From: Histomonas meleagridis
Lineage: Eukaryota > Parabasalia > Tritrichomonadida > Dientamoebidae
Assembly: GCA_020186115.1 (NCBI GenBank)
Contig: WSYJ01000001.1
Span: 682,001-746,000, forward strand
DNA length: 64,000 nucleotides
Reading direction: 5' to 3'
The notes under the pieces are model-generated. The model was not told where the DNA came from and ran no database searches. It saw only the letters and a list, made by a program, of their open reading frames with translations. A program made the translations under genes and the position numbers. Position 1 is the stretch's first letter. The number at the start of each line of letters is the position of its first letter. Shown here piece by piece: positions 18,047 to 29,025 of the stretch.

Positions 18047-18964
18047 ATGATAACAATATTCGAGGACAATAAATTCGTTTCATTAGCAGAAAATTTTGAT
18101 TATGTCACAGCAAAAGCGAATGGAAAACCAATGGTTTTTATTCCAATCTTTGGTCCGTATAATGTTGGAAAATCTTCAACGATAAAAAAAATTACATTAG
18201 ACACTAACATTTTAGAAAGTGATGGATTTTTAGAAACTCGTAGTGGAACAAATATATATGGACCATATCCGTACAATGAAATTAGGAAAAGATTTGATAT
18301 GGAAGATGTTGAAGATGGTGAAACGCAAGTTTTCTTTTTCGACACAAATCCAACAGGTCCATATGGTAAAACATCGATTTTCGAAGAAAAATCCTATATT
18401 GATCAACTTGTCGCACCATGTATAGCTCTTTCTTCTGTTATCATCTTTATGATAAGACCAAATAATAGTGTACATGAAATTGAAGTAATACGAAGAATAT
18501 TTCAAGCTATTAAATCTATCCGTCAAGATATGCGAATAATAATACTTGTTACAAATATTCCAAAATATCGTCCAAAACAAGGCAAATTCGAAAAATATCA
18601 AAAGAAGTTAATGAAAGTATTTGTTCCAAGATTTGGTGAAGATTTTAAAACTGCAGATTTTATTCCACTTCCTTACGAATTCAATCAGTCCGAATATGAT
18701 GAAGGCTTTAAAATCTTTGTACAACATCTTATGAATCATATTGAAGAAACAAGACGTGATTTTGTTCTTGATCAACAAAGTGCAAGTGATATCTTTAAAT
18801 CAATAACTTCAAAGGCTGATGATCAATTGCTTACTGAGCTTGCGCAGCATGTTATAGCTGAAGCAAAAAGAGCGGCTGAAGAAAGATTAAAACTAAGAAA
18901 GAATAAACATTTATATGTTTCAATTTACTTAATACTTTGTGGCTTAAGAAGATGTTTGTATTAA
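18047..18964 (+). CDS. Dynamin/GBP-like large GTPase-type protein (short)
   Basis: A 305-residue protein. The P-loop is 'GPYNVGKSS' (residues 36-44); 'RSGTNIYGPY' near residue 65 would carry the switch I Thr; 'FFFDTNPTGPYG' near 97-108 fits a modified switch II (DxxG-like); and 'IIILVTNIPKYRP' near 170 sits where the N/RD base motif would be. This layout resembles the G domain of guanylate-binding or atlastin/RHD3 proteins. The C-terminus is a helix followed by an odd hydrophobic end 'SIYLILCGLRRCLY'. The protein is shorter than typical family members and may be truncated. Two short upstream frames precede the ATG. Confidence 0.65.
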   Translation: MITIFEDNKFVSLAENFDYVTAKANGKPMVFIPIFGPYNVGKSSTIKKITLDTNILESDGFLETRSGTNIYGPYPYNEIRKRFDMEDVEDGETQVFFFDTNPTGPYGKTSIFEEKSYIDQLVAPCIALSSVIIFMIRPNNSVHEIEVIRRIFQAIKSIRQDMRIIILVTNIPKYRPKQGKFEKYQKKLMKVFVPRFGEDFKTADFIPLPYEFNQSEYDEGFKIFVQHLMNHIEETRRDFVLDQQSASDIFKSITSKADDQLLTELAQHVIAEAKRAAEERLKLRKNKHLYVSIYLILCGLRRCLY

Positions 18965-19577
18965 AAAGAAAGAGAAAAATCCATTCGTGAAACTATTTAA
19001 TAGGTTTCAAATGTATATTATTTTCAGTAATCATGCTCAAAATCAAAGAAGTTAAATAAAAAGTCATTTTGTTTTTTGTATTAAAGGGTTTCTTGAATTG
19101 GATACCAATATCTTTTCGGAAAAAAAAATTAATTTCCTTATATCTTATAGCTTTTTCTAAAAGATTATAGCAATCTGGAATTGACTATCAATTAACAAAA
19201 ACCCCTTATACAGAGGGGCGAAAAAGTACCCAAATCACCCCCTAAAAATGTTTAAAACCATAAATTATAAACTTGATTTAAAATGTATATAACTTTTTAT
19301 TGAATATATATTTTTTTATAAAATTTTCATATGCTCATATTCATTAAAGGTTATATTAATGTATAAGTATCATTTTATGTCTCACTGTATTCATTATAAA
19401 GAATTAGTGAGTGTGTACTTTTACACCCCTTTTATATTTGTAACATAGTAACTATATTTATGACAATTTGCATCCTAAAATAAACTATAAAATCACTATA
19501 AGTAGAAAATTTAATGCAATGAACCAAAAGTGTTTACAAGGATTTTTATTATTTTTCGGTTTTTCATCACTGTAATA
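18965..19577. other. Convergent intergenic region
   Basis: AT-rich. It contains a short CCCCT...AGGGG hairpin near 19203-19219 and other C-rich runs near 19240 and 19427. No gene seen. Confidence 0.5.
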
Positions 19578-20902
19578 TTATTTTTGTATATTATTACAGA
19601 AAGGGCATCCGTTTTGCTTAATGAACACCATGCACTCGTTACACACAGGCGATCTGCATTGTTTACATCTCATCACCGCCTTATTCTTACCGCACCACTT
19701 ACACATCAATTGGTTACCTGAGCTGCTCTGTTGTTTCTGTTGTGTCTGTTGCGGCGGCGATGCCATATCTATAGCGTACATTACTCCTTTCAGTATAGTG
19801 CCTAAAGCGTTCAGTTGATTCATAATTTCGTTCTGATGCGATTGCAACAAGTTTAAAGCCGAATGATGTTTCTCATATTTTTCCTTCAGCAAGTTAAATT
19901 GTTGCGCTTGATAATCCTCTTTCTTTTGTAGCCTTAAAATCGTCTCTTTTAATCGATTATGTTCTTCAATGAAGTCTTTCTCGAGTAATGATTCATCATC
20001 AAGTGTTTGCTCCTTTAATTTCTCGTCCTGTTTCTTCTCGATCTTTTGAAACATTTGGATAAGTTCAGTGTATTCTTCTGATTGCGCATAACTCTTCGGA
20101 GTGACGCCATTTATGTCCTTAAGTTCAATGTTCGCATTAAACTTAACTAACAATGTGGCAACATCAAGTTTCTTATGCTTAACTGCATAATGAAGTGCTG
20201 TAAATCCAAATTTGTCTTGCAAATTAACATTCGCATTAGACTCTAATAACAATGAGCAGATTTGAATGTAACCAAACCATGAGGAAATGTGTAACGCTGT
20301 GCGGCCTAAAAAGTCTTGGGAATCAATGTTGGCATGAAACTGAAAGAGAATCGGTATGCATTGGATTTGATTAAACCAACATGATAAATGTAATGATGTA
20401 CGTCCTGCTCCATCATGTTGATTAACATTTTCACCAACTTCAAGTAGCTTCTTAAGGCATTCAATGGACCCGCTTTTGGAGGCTATAATGAGTGGTGAAT
20501 CAACTGAATTATTGGTTTGATTGGTTTTGGCACCATGCTCAATTAGAAAGGTTAACACTTTCGGTTGATCTAGCTTGCATGCCCAATGTATGATTTTCCA
20601 AAATAAATTAAATAAATTCCAAATATAAAAATGAAATATTAAACAAAAAAATTAAACACCAAATAATGTAAAAAAATATCTTCGCTTTCAATACTATGTC
20701 CGGATTTTATAAGTAAATTGGCAATTTCAAAGGTTTCATTAAGAACAGCAATAAATAAAACTGGAACTTGTTTACGATATATCCCCCTAAAATGATAACG
20801 TGGTACACATTCATTAGGAGTGAGAGTTTGGATCATGGATGCAAGCAAATTGTTTTTATGTTCTTGGCAATACTGAATGTAAAGGTCTATGTCTTTTTGC
20901 AT
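19578..20902 (-). pseudogene. Ankyrin protein with C-terminal zinc finger, reading frame broken near 20645
   Basis: Two pieces of one protein lie in different frames. The 5' piece (from ATG 20902 to a stop at about 20640) is the helical N-terminal region typical of trichomonad ankyrin proteins. The 3' piece (about 20600-19578) has six or more ankyrin repeats, a coiled coil, and a Cys/His-rich end 'CKWCGKNKAVMRCKQC...CNECMVF...CPFC' resembling a MYND/RING-like zinc finger. Adding one base to the T7 run (A7 at 20645-20651 on the plus strand) would join the frames, but about 80 bp of very AT-rich sequence there does not look like ankyrin coding sequence. It could be an atypical intron, an insertion or a sequencing indel. 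If intact, it could be a ubiquitin-related adaptor. Confidence 0.7.
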
Positions 20903-20946
20903 TTCGATTGTGTCACTTTTATGTAAATGGGGTGCCTCATTCTTCA

Positions 20947-20962
20947 AATAACACGTGTTATT
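20947..20962. repeat. 16-bp perfect palindrome AATAACACGTGTTATT
   Basis: Lies about 45 bp upstream of the ankyrin-zinc finger start and contains the E-box CACGTG. A transcription factor site is possible, but palindromes of this length also arise by chance in AT-rich DNA. Confidence 0.4.
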
Positions 20963-21238
20963 GCCTATTTAATAAATTTGTATCTAAAAGAAAAAAATTA
21001 ACATCAATTTGAATAAATACTTAATTTTTTGATGTTATTGTTAATATTGTTTACTTACATAACTGGAAATATTTTGCCAATTGTTCACAAAGTTGTGTTT
21101 TATCATTAACACATTTTCAAAGTTTTTTAAGAATCATTAAAAACGGAAAACCATTTTATATATAAAATCAAACAAAATTCATATTTCCTAAGATCTAGTT
21201 TTTTATTACAAACATTTAAATTTCTATTAAATATGAAT
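20963..21238. other. AT-rich intergenic spacer
   Basis: Between the upstream flank of the ankyrin gene and the end of the armadillo gene. Nothing recognisable. Confidence 0.4.
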
Positions 21239-22573
21239 TTAACCCAAAGTTGAAATATCAAATAATGAAACAACTTTATCAGAAAAAACACAAACAGCCT
21301 CTACGTCGCTATTTCCCATTTCTACAAACGAGCTAATAACTCCATTGTTTATATAAAATTGTATTAAAGGTTTAACATCAGTTAAACTTTTTACTTTATT
21401 CAAAGCGTCATATATTGCTTCCAACACCGTCAAAATTGCTTCAGTTTTATCATTTTCCATAAAAGAACAAAGTTGAATAAACACATTATTTGAAAGTGCT
21501 AAACAACGTTGTTCCAATGAACCTTGATTTAATATATTTTGAAATATTATCGAAGTATATAATTGTGATTTATAACAACCAATTCGAAAAACTTTATCTG
21601 CTAAAAGCAAAAAATTGTTATCAAACAACGATTGAACATATTTTTCGCCGCCATTCATTAATAACATTATAATTTTAAGTGAGATTGCTTCGAGTTCTTT
21701 ATTTTCTGATGCAACAAACATGTAAAGCATTTGCCAATCAATTATATCAAAAAGTTCATTTGGAAAATCGTTTAACTTTTGTAATGCTGTTGAGAAAACT
21801 CTTAACAATGGAATCGTTGCATTTGTATTTATTGCGCCCCAAATTAACTTGTATAATTCAATAACATTAAACTCAAAGTCATAAAACTTAATGACATACA
21901 TAAGACACCAACAAACATTAGTTAAAAGTGGTTCATTCAATGGCTGTAACATCCATATAAAAAAATGAACCAATTCATGAATCTCTGATAGAGTTAAGGT
22001 GGTAGAGCTGATGATAATATTATAAAGAAATTTGAGACATTTCTTTTTAAGTGAAATATTGGAAGATGATGAAGCCCAAATTATTGATTGTTGGTAAAAT
22101 GATGATTTTGCACAATTAATAATTTGAAGCGTCGAATTGTCTGGATCTGCTAAATTTGTATATATTATTGCAATTTGGATTTGCGTAATTATCGAAGGAT
22201 ATGTGAAAATAAGTTGAAGACCCTCAAAAATATTTTTATCAACAAGAAACGGGATTAAATCAGGGGTGTAAAAAGAAAATTCTGAAATAATATTTAATGC
22301 AGCAATAAGAATATTTTCTGGCATATTTATGTTGATAAATTGAAAAATAAAATCAATGATATTGCATTCTAATACTATTTTGGGTTCAATTTTTTTGTTC
22401 CAAGATTGAATTATTTGGTAAAACTTGTGAATTTCGATTGGAATTTCTGCAAAGTTTAAAGAAAATTGATAAAGTGTATAAAAAAACTCTGTAAATTTAC
22501 TTCCTATCTCTCTTTGAGTAGTCTTAAGTTTATTTTTAGCCAAATGAAAAGGCTTTTTTTCTTTTGTAATCAT
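21239..22573 (-). CDS. Importin-alpha-like armadillo protein
   Basis: 444 residues from the ATG at 22573; the frame extends a few codons further only through a GTG. A basic N-terminus ('KEKKPFHLAKNKLK') resembles an importin-beta-binding segment, followed by about ten armadillo-type helical repeats and a last acidic repeat ('FVEMGNSDVEAVCVFSDKVV') placed like the end of importin alpha. The conserved W/N pairs for NLS binding are not clearly kept, so cargo binding is uncertain. AAACGTA lies about 5 nt upstream of the start. Confidence 0.6.
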   Translation of the reverse strand: MITKEKKPFHLAKNKLKTTQREIGSKFTEFFYTLYQFSLNFAEIPIEIHKFYQIIQSWNKKIEPKIVLECNIIDFIFQFININMPENILIAALNIISEFSFYTPDLIPFLVDKNIFEGLQLIFTYPSIITQIQIAIIYTNLADPDNSTLQIINCAKSSFYQQSIIWASSSSNISLKKKCLKFLYNIIISSTTLTLSEIHELVHFFIWMLQPLNEPLLTNVCWCLMYVIKFYDFEFNVIELYKLIWGAINTNATIPLLRVFSTALQKLNDFPNELFDIIDWQMLYMFVASENKELEAISLKIIMLLMNGGEKYVQSLFDNNFLLLADKVFRIGCYKSQLYTSIIFQNILNQGSLEQRCLALSNNVFIQLCSFMENDKTEAILTVLEAIYDALNKVKSLTDVKPLIQFYINNGVISSFVEMGNSDVEAVCVFSDKVVSLFDISTLG

Positions 22574-23757
22574 TAGTAAACGTACATTTGTCACCTTTTT
22601 GATAAACTTATTGTCAAATTTTACAAAAGCATTTTTTAAAAAATATTTTTTAAGAATTAATTTGATATAAAAGCTTTTAAATTTTCTCCATAATGATAAA
22701 TATTTTATGATTTAGATATTATTTGTAAACAGCACTTATGATAGCATGTTCTCTGAGAACAATTCTTATATTGTAGAATATCTACTTAAGTATTTAAATA
22801 TTGATGGAGATCAGAATAATTTTTCATTATATAATTTGGAATTTGTTCAATTTTTTTCAACTTTCAAAATAATATTTGATATTAAAATATCATTATTAAA
22901 ACTCCTTTAATTATTTTTTTTCATAAGCGTTTCATTGAAAAAGTTAAATATCTTATAAAACACAAAGAAAATTAATGTAAATTGTCAAAATGTTTATATG
23001 ATAACAATAGATACTTTCAAATTTTTTTATGTTTAATTCAAATATTTGGAAAGAATTTACAATATTTTGGACAGCTTTAATGTTTGCTTCTCATAATAAT
23101 CGCATAAATGTTGTTAAATTGTAGTTTGAAAGGAATTCATATAAATATAAAAAATATTTTTTTTCTTTATTTAAATGCTATAAAAAATGTACATTTTTAT
23201 CTATATCTCATTAATCTGGATCTTTTTTTTACTAACATTTAACACAGCGCTTATGCTTGCTTTTCCAAAGGGAAAAATGATATTTACGAATTATTCCAAG
23301 AATATAAAAATAAAGAATTATCATTGACTTAAATAATCAGCGCACTGGTTAAATTAAATGCTAAATTAATGTTCTATAAATTTAAATTGTGAAGCCAACA
23401 TGTTTTTGGTGGTATTTAAAATCGAAATTGTTAACTAAGCATAACATTATACAAAGGATATGGAAAAATATCTTTGCTGAATAGGAAAAGTTTTTATTTA
23501 TTAAACATAATGCTACGTGAAAAATTATTTCCTTAACGTAGCAATCATTGTTGATGTATATGGTTTTTGGATACGTTACTTTTAATTGAAATTTGGGTTG
23601 CAAGACCTCATAGAAAATATTGAATGTGATCGGGGGCACCCCACATCAAGCTTTCGCTTTTGTATGGAATTGAATGCGTTCAATATTTTCTATTGTCACT
23701 TTTTCATTTGATTGCAAAAGACATTTTTCAATTTGTTACACTCTTCAACGTTATTTT
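22574..23757. other. Long AT-rich intergenic region with hairpin element
   Basis: About 1.2 kb without a supported gene. An open frame on the minus strand at 23382-23639 overlaps a strong inverted repeat and has no domain, so it is not annotated. The only structured feature is the hairpin at 23610-23693, followed by GTCACTTTTT. Confidence 0.5.
23610..23693. repeat. 15-bp perfect inverted repeat enclosing a GC-rich hairpin
   Basis: ATAGAAAATATTGAA at 23610-23624 is mirrored exactly by TTCAATATTTTCTAT at 23679-23693. The 54-nt loop has its own GC-rich GGGGG/CCCC block (about 23632-23642). It could be a small structured RNA, a 3'-end hairpin or a miniature mobile element. A sequence with the same TTTTCTATGAGGTCT core recurs near 30183. 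Confidence 0.55.
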
Positions 23758-26700
23758 TTAAAACACACTTGTGTCAACATTTCTTTTTCTTCTAAATAAC
23801 ATATTACAATAAGGACATGTTCTTCTGTTGTTACTTAGCCATCTTTCCAAGCATTTCTTATGGAATGCCATTCCACACGTTTCACATTCTATGTTTGGCA
23901 CCATTTTATTGGAATTAAAATAGCTTAAACATATTGGACAAGGATTACCTTCTTCATTTTCGATGAAATTTTTCCATGCAATAAAAGCGGATTCTATCGA
24001 TTGCGTAATTTTAAAAGTATCTTTAATTATCTTTAGACAAGATTCAGTCATAAAATTATCTCCGACTTTACAAATGAAATTGATTTCCTCAAAAGGATAA
24101 ACATTTGGAAACTTTAAAACTAAGTTTAAATGTGTTGAAAATTCATCTTCTCCATATACAGCTAATATGTTTAAAGTTTGTATATGATATTTGATACTAA
24201 TAAAATTATTATTTAATTTCATAACATTTTTTATTATATTATTAAATATTTTATTTGTTATATTATTATTTTTCATATCATTTAATATTGTTATAATATT
24301 ATTATTATTATCATCTAATGAATTATACCAATTAAAAGATGTTATTGGGAAAACAGTTAATATTAATTCGAATTCTGTCGATGTATGACTTATGTTATTT
24401 AATATGTTTGGTACATAAGATTTAAACTTTTGTATATATTCAATTCGTTTTTGATATGGCATCTTAATTAAACAATTTAATATGAAATTCCATTTTGAAA
24501 TATCATTTAAATCATTTTCTTCATTCAGTATATTCCATAAATTAAAATGTTTTATTAATGATATTATAAGATGTGTTAAAAATGAAGAATTCGAATTATT
24601 TAATAAATTTTTACAATTTTTAATATAATTCGAAATTTCATTCGAGTTCATTTTCTTTCCGATTTTAATTAATGATTTAAGTTCGTTTTCTATTATTAAA
24701 GGAAATGGCGAAAATTTTATTAAATATTTTGTTAATAAAGAAAGAATTTCATACGAAGGAAAATCAATTGCAGAATCAGAAATTATCGAAATGATTCGAA
24801 TGCAATAAAAGAATATAATTCGATCAGCTTTTTCAAGTGATTTTTTAAGTGATGGATAAATAGGTTTAAATATATGTAATGTTGGTAAATAAAATTTTAG
24901 ATAAGAAATTGTTTGTCTTAATATTAAATCGATATTATTGTTATCATTAAAGTTTGGAGCTTTTGGTTTTATTTGATTCCAATCCATTTGTATTATACTT
25001 ATTAATGTTTTATTTTCATCATTAATATCTAATGGAGGTTTAATATATGAAAGAGATTCAACTAAAATTGTGTCAATTATATCAAAATCATTAAATTGTA
25101 AATGATTAAAATAACATATACAAGAAAGTGCATATTTAAGTTTTAAAGAATGCGCAATTTTTGCTAAATCTGAAGCTCCCGATAAAAAGTTTGTGAGTTT
25201 TTTCGGTAAGAAATTATAACTTATTTTATGTATGTATAAAAAGACTGGTAACCATTGATTTTTATTTATTAAATATGAATCAAGAAATCGACAAAATGTT
25301 TCTTCATTTATATTATTAAAACCAAAATAACTCCAATATTCACAATAAAATTTTACATTATCTTCAAAATTAATATTTATTAAACTCGGATCAATGTTAT
25401 TATTATTAATAAATGATATAACATTTCGAGAGAATATTTTCGGATCTTTTTCTTTAGATAATTTTGGAATTAATTTAATTATTTCAGGAATTAATTTGGA
25501 ATTAACAATTTGTGACTTCGATGTTTGTGAACATAATAAATCAATTAGAAATTCTTCATCTGGTTGAAAGTAATCAAAAATATTATTATTAATATCATCT
25601 TGATTAGCAATAACGGCATTTATCATATCTTTAATTTGTTCATCATTTGGAAATATTTTAATTATATATTTAACATTATTCGGATTCTCTTCTAATAATG
25701 GTAAACAACATTCATAAACTTCTTTACATTTAAGTATCGAAAAATCGCGATCAAATTGATTTAATATCATTTGAAGTTTATCTTTATTATCATTTTTTAG
25801 ATAATTCGATATTTCATTAGTATTTGCAAACATTGATACAAATGTTATATATTCATTAGAATTAATATCATTAATTGGAATATTTTCAAGTGTATTCCAT
25901 ATTTCTTTAATTAGAGAACTATCAAATTTTTTAATAATATTTATAAGTAAATTTGATGAAACACTTTTACGCGTTTCGAGCCATTTCTTTAGTTTCTCTT
26001 GCGTCGAATTAGAAAGAAATTCAAAACATCGACTTTCATCTTTATCTATAAGTAAATCATCAATGTTATCATATTTTAAAAATATGTTGAGTGGATATTT
26101 ATGTAAAAATTCCGATTTAGGATTTGTGGAAATCATTTCTTCAAATAAATGAAGATTAAATTCATCTGTTAATTCCATTCCATTTTCCCATTTTTGTAAG
26201 TACATCGTATTAAATAATGTTTCTGCGACTTTATAATCATTTATTAATATAATTTTATTAATACATTGCTTAAGAAATTCGGAATTTCCAATTTTATTTA
26301 TAAATTCATGGAAATTTGAAATCGTTGGATTTGTATATAACGAAATTGAATTAATAAATATTGGAATTATTTGTTCTGTTGTTATAATTCCATCATTAAG
26401 TAAAATTAATATAAGTTTTAATAAAATGTTTTGAGCTTCGGAATGATCTTCGTATTGAATCAATTGAATAACTTTGTTCGTATCATCAATGATTGAGTGG
26501 CCGACTTTATACAAAATAATAAGATATGAATATGATGAAATGCGCATGTTTGGAGTTTGGACAGAATAAAAAATGTTGTCTTCAGTAGGCTTAAGAAATT
26601 CAAATATTGGAAAATTATCTATTACATTACTAAGTGATTTAGTAATTTTAATTGTTAAAAGAAGTTGGGAAATAAGTTTGATACATGAAGATGCAACCCT

Positions 26701-27222
26701 TCCCCATATTGGTGAAATCTCTGGATGAAATGTCGCTTTGTCTGGTGTTGGTAAATTGGGTAAAATTGTCTGTAACTTATCGCACATATCACTCTGAAGT
26801 CGTGCTAAAAAAGATTTTTTCTTTTCTGGCGTTTGAAATAAGGAATCTAAAATTGATTGTGCTTTATTTGAAACATTTGGTTCGTCATCATTAAGATAAA
26901 GATACAATGAAGGGAATATTAAAGTTATGTAATCAGTTATTGACTTATTTAATCTTTTGATTATGAGATCAATCATTTCAAGTGATAAATAACGGATTTG
27001 TTCGGATTTATCAAAAAATAAGTAACTAAATAATTCGCAACAGTGGCCAACTATTTCAATAAATGTTGTATTATAATCAAGCTTTGGAATAATCGATATT
27101 AATTCTTGAATTGCAGATTCAACAACAGCATCATTCTTTTTTGCAATTTTTCTAAAAATGAATTTAACATCACTATCCAGGATTGTATTGGCTAATGAGG
27201 CAATATTAGCTGATTGTATCAT
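23758..27222 (-). CDS. LTN1: Listerin-like E3 ubiquitin ligase (ribosome quality control)
   Basis: A 1154-residue protein. Its N-terminus ('FIFRKIAKKNDAVVESAIQ', then HEAT-like helices) matches the Listerin N-terminal block that docks on the 60S-NEMF complex. A long alpha-solenoid fills the middle. Residues about 1095-1145 form a RING: 'CPICLSYF', 'CETCGMAFHKKCLERWL', 'CPYC'. Yeast and human LTN1 are 1562-1766 residues, so this is a compact version. It should ubiquitinate nascent chains on stalled 60S subunits. Many codons end in A or T, and Asn/Ile runs are common in the solenoid. Confidence 0.8.
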   Translation of the reverse strand: MIQSANIASLANTILDSDVKFIFRKIAKKNDAVVESAIQELISIIPKLDYNTTFIEIVGHCCELFSYLFFDKSEQIRYLSLEMIDLIIKRLNKSITDYITLIFPSLYLYLNDDEPNVSNKAQSILDSLFQTPEKKKSFLARLQSDMCDKLQTILPNLPTPDKATFHPEISPIWGRVASSCIKLISQLLLTIKITKSLSNVIDNFPIFEFLKPTEDNIFYSVQTPNMRISSYSYLIILYKVGHSIIDDTNKVIQLIQYEDHSEAQNILLKLILILLNDGIITTEQIIPIFINSISLYTNPTISNFHEFINKIGNSEFLKQCINKIILINDYKVAETLFNTMYLQKWENGMELTDEFNLHLFEEMISTNPKSEFLHKYPLNIFLKYDNIDDLLIDKDESRCFEFLSNSTQEKLKKWLETRKSVSSNLLINIIKKFDSSLIKEIWNTLENIPINDINSNEYITFVSMFANTNEISNYLKNDNKDKLQMILNQFDRDFSILKCKEVYECCLPLLEENPNNVKYIIKIFPNDEQIKDMINAVIANQDDINNNIFDYFQPDEEFLIDLLCSQTSKSQIVNSKLIPEIIKLIPKLSKEKDPKIFSRNVISFINNNNIDPSLININFEDNVKFYCEYWSYFGFNNINEETFCRFLDSYLINKNQWLPVFLYIHKISYNFLPKKLTNFLSGASDLAKIAHSLKLKYALSCICYFNHLQFNDFDIIDTILVESLSYIKPPLDINDENKTLISIIQMDWNQIKPKAPNFNDNNNIDLILRQTISYLKFYLPTLHIFKPIYPSLKKSLEKADRIIFFYCIRIISIISDSAIDFPSYEILSLLTKYLIKFSPFPLIIENELKSLIKIGKKMNSNEISNYIKNCKNLLNNSNSSFLTHLIISLIKHFNLWNILNEENDLNDISKWNFILNCLIKMPYQKRIEYIQKFKSYVPNILNNISHTSTEFELILTVFPITSFNWYNSLDDNNNNIITILNDMKNNNITNKIFNNIIKNVMKLNNNFISIKYHIQTLNILAVYGEDEFSTHLNLVLKFPNVYPFEEINFICKVGDNFMTESCLKIIKDTFKITQSIESAFIAWKNFIENEEGNPCPICLSYFNSNKMVPNIECETCGMAFHKKCLERWLSNNRRTCPYCNMLFRRKRNVDTSVF

Positions 27223-29025
27223 CTTCCAATATTATGTCAAATTAAAAATTCAGAAAAATGATGACATTTTTAATTTCTTAGAAAAAAACTGCATTCAAAT
27301 CCAATTGGATCAGTTAATTGAAACTAACGGTTTACATTAGCATGAATATTTTCTATGAGATTTATCAAAATATTCAAAAAGTTCGGAAATTTCATGCTGC
27401 AGTATGTTTTATTGTAAATAAAAAGTGCCATATATTTTGTCCACTTTTTGATAACTGTTATCTTGTCATAAAGTTGAGTTCACAATTTTTTCGTACTATT
27501 GGCATTTTTTGATGAATCATTTTTTAATGTCATCAAGTTGTGAGGAAAATAATCTAATAGTTGTTAATGCAGAAATTGGTCAAATTAAAAGAGAAATGAG
27601 TACAACAGTTTATACAGAAATTAGTAAAATGAAAGATGAAATTAATAAAATTTAAGACGAAAATGGTAAAATTAAATGGAAATGAGTACAACATTTATTA
27701 AAGAATTTAACCAACAATTAGAATTTTATTAAATTGAAAGGCAAAATATCACAAACAAACAACTAATATCATTGAGAACTGAATTACATGTAGAAATAAT
27801 TCAAGAAAACGAAAAAACACGGAAAGAAATAGAAAAAATATGAAATTATTTTAAAAATGCTCTTAATAATACAAAGTTCGTAAGTATTTAAGTGATCTTA
27901 GCAACCAAAGTTAAAAACAAAATTAACCAATCAATGTTACATGGAAATGCATTTCTTTTATTGGCCCAGATTTCAAGGTGAAAATGAATTAGGTACACTT
28001 GATACTATGACGTAATATAACATCCTTTCATAATGAAAAATATTTTTTAAATCTGGAAGAGATTTAATTGAAATGAATTAAAACGTTTTTTTTAATTTTT
28101 TTAGGCAAACAGATTTTTTTCCCATATACAGAGTATCGGCACAGATAAAACAGAGATTCTCAAGGTAAACATATTGAGTTTATTTAAAAGATGAAATATT
28201 ACAATAAAGTTAAAGCTTCACTCAAATATGATTACGTTATAACATATATAGGAAAAACATTTCTGAATATATCTATTCCGAGTGTTGGTTCGTGATTACC
28301 ATAAAATTGAATATATTTTGAATTTGAGAAATAATAAAATTCATAATTTCCTATACATTTAACTAAACATGAAGGTACAAAATTCATTTCTACATTGTGA
28401 TTACGCCTTGCATCACACTAATTTCTATAACATACACCTTATCATTATTGATTCTAAATTATGACATTTATAAAATATAGTATTGATGTTTAATAATTAA
28501 AGTTAGAACTGATTCAAATTAATAATAATTTCTTATGACTCCTAAAAAAAATGAAATAAAGTATATCATAAACAATGTGTTAAAAATGTGTTTGGTATAT
28601 CATGAATATATTGCATTATCAATTTAGCAGTGAGCTTTATGTTGAAATAATGATTTTACAACGACGGTTCGCACCTTTCAAAATCCTGTTTTACAGCCAT
28701 ACAAACCGTTGTTCACATAAAACAATGAAATATATTCAATACCCGTAAACTCTTTTTGACAGAAAAAACTATCGTTATTTTGACATTAACGACTTTTGGG
28801 AATTCGGGGTGCCCGTAATAACTGCGTGTAGTTTTTACTCAATTTCCAAACACACCCTGTGAAGCAATTTTGGGTTGTCAAATCAGAACAAAACGAAAAG
28901 AAAAACTTTGTTTTTAATCAACAGTTCTCATCTTTAGGAATAAAAGTGTACGAGAACTCCTGATTACAGCAAAAGTTCATATTTTGTAAGAATTATGAAC
29001 ATGACATTTTAATGGAAAAATTGAG
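27223..29025. other. Long intergenic region with decayed coding remnant and hairpin
   Basis: About 1.8 kb without an intact gene. It contains TAACGGTTT (27325-27333) upstream of the Listerin-like gene, a decayed coiled-coil frame (27560-27850), an imperfect 10-bp stem (AACGACGGTT / AACCGTTGTT, about 28656-28715) and a GC-rich GGGGTGCCCG near 28806. Confidence 0.5.
27560..27850 (+). pseudogene. Decayed coiled-coil coding remnant
   Basis: Translation shows heptad-like text such as 'AEIGQIKREMSTTVYTEISK' and later 'EIIQENEKTRKEIEKI' broken by at least two stops and a frameshift. I cannot assign a parent gene. It may simply be biased AT-rich DNA, so confidence is low. Confidence 0.3.

Noticed and set aside
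23382-23639. 85-codon minus-strand open frame
   Set aside because: It overlaps the left arm of a perfect inverted repeat and has no recognisable protein pattern.
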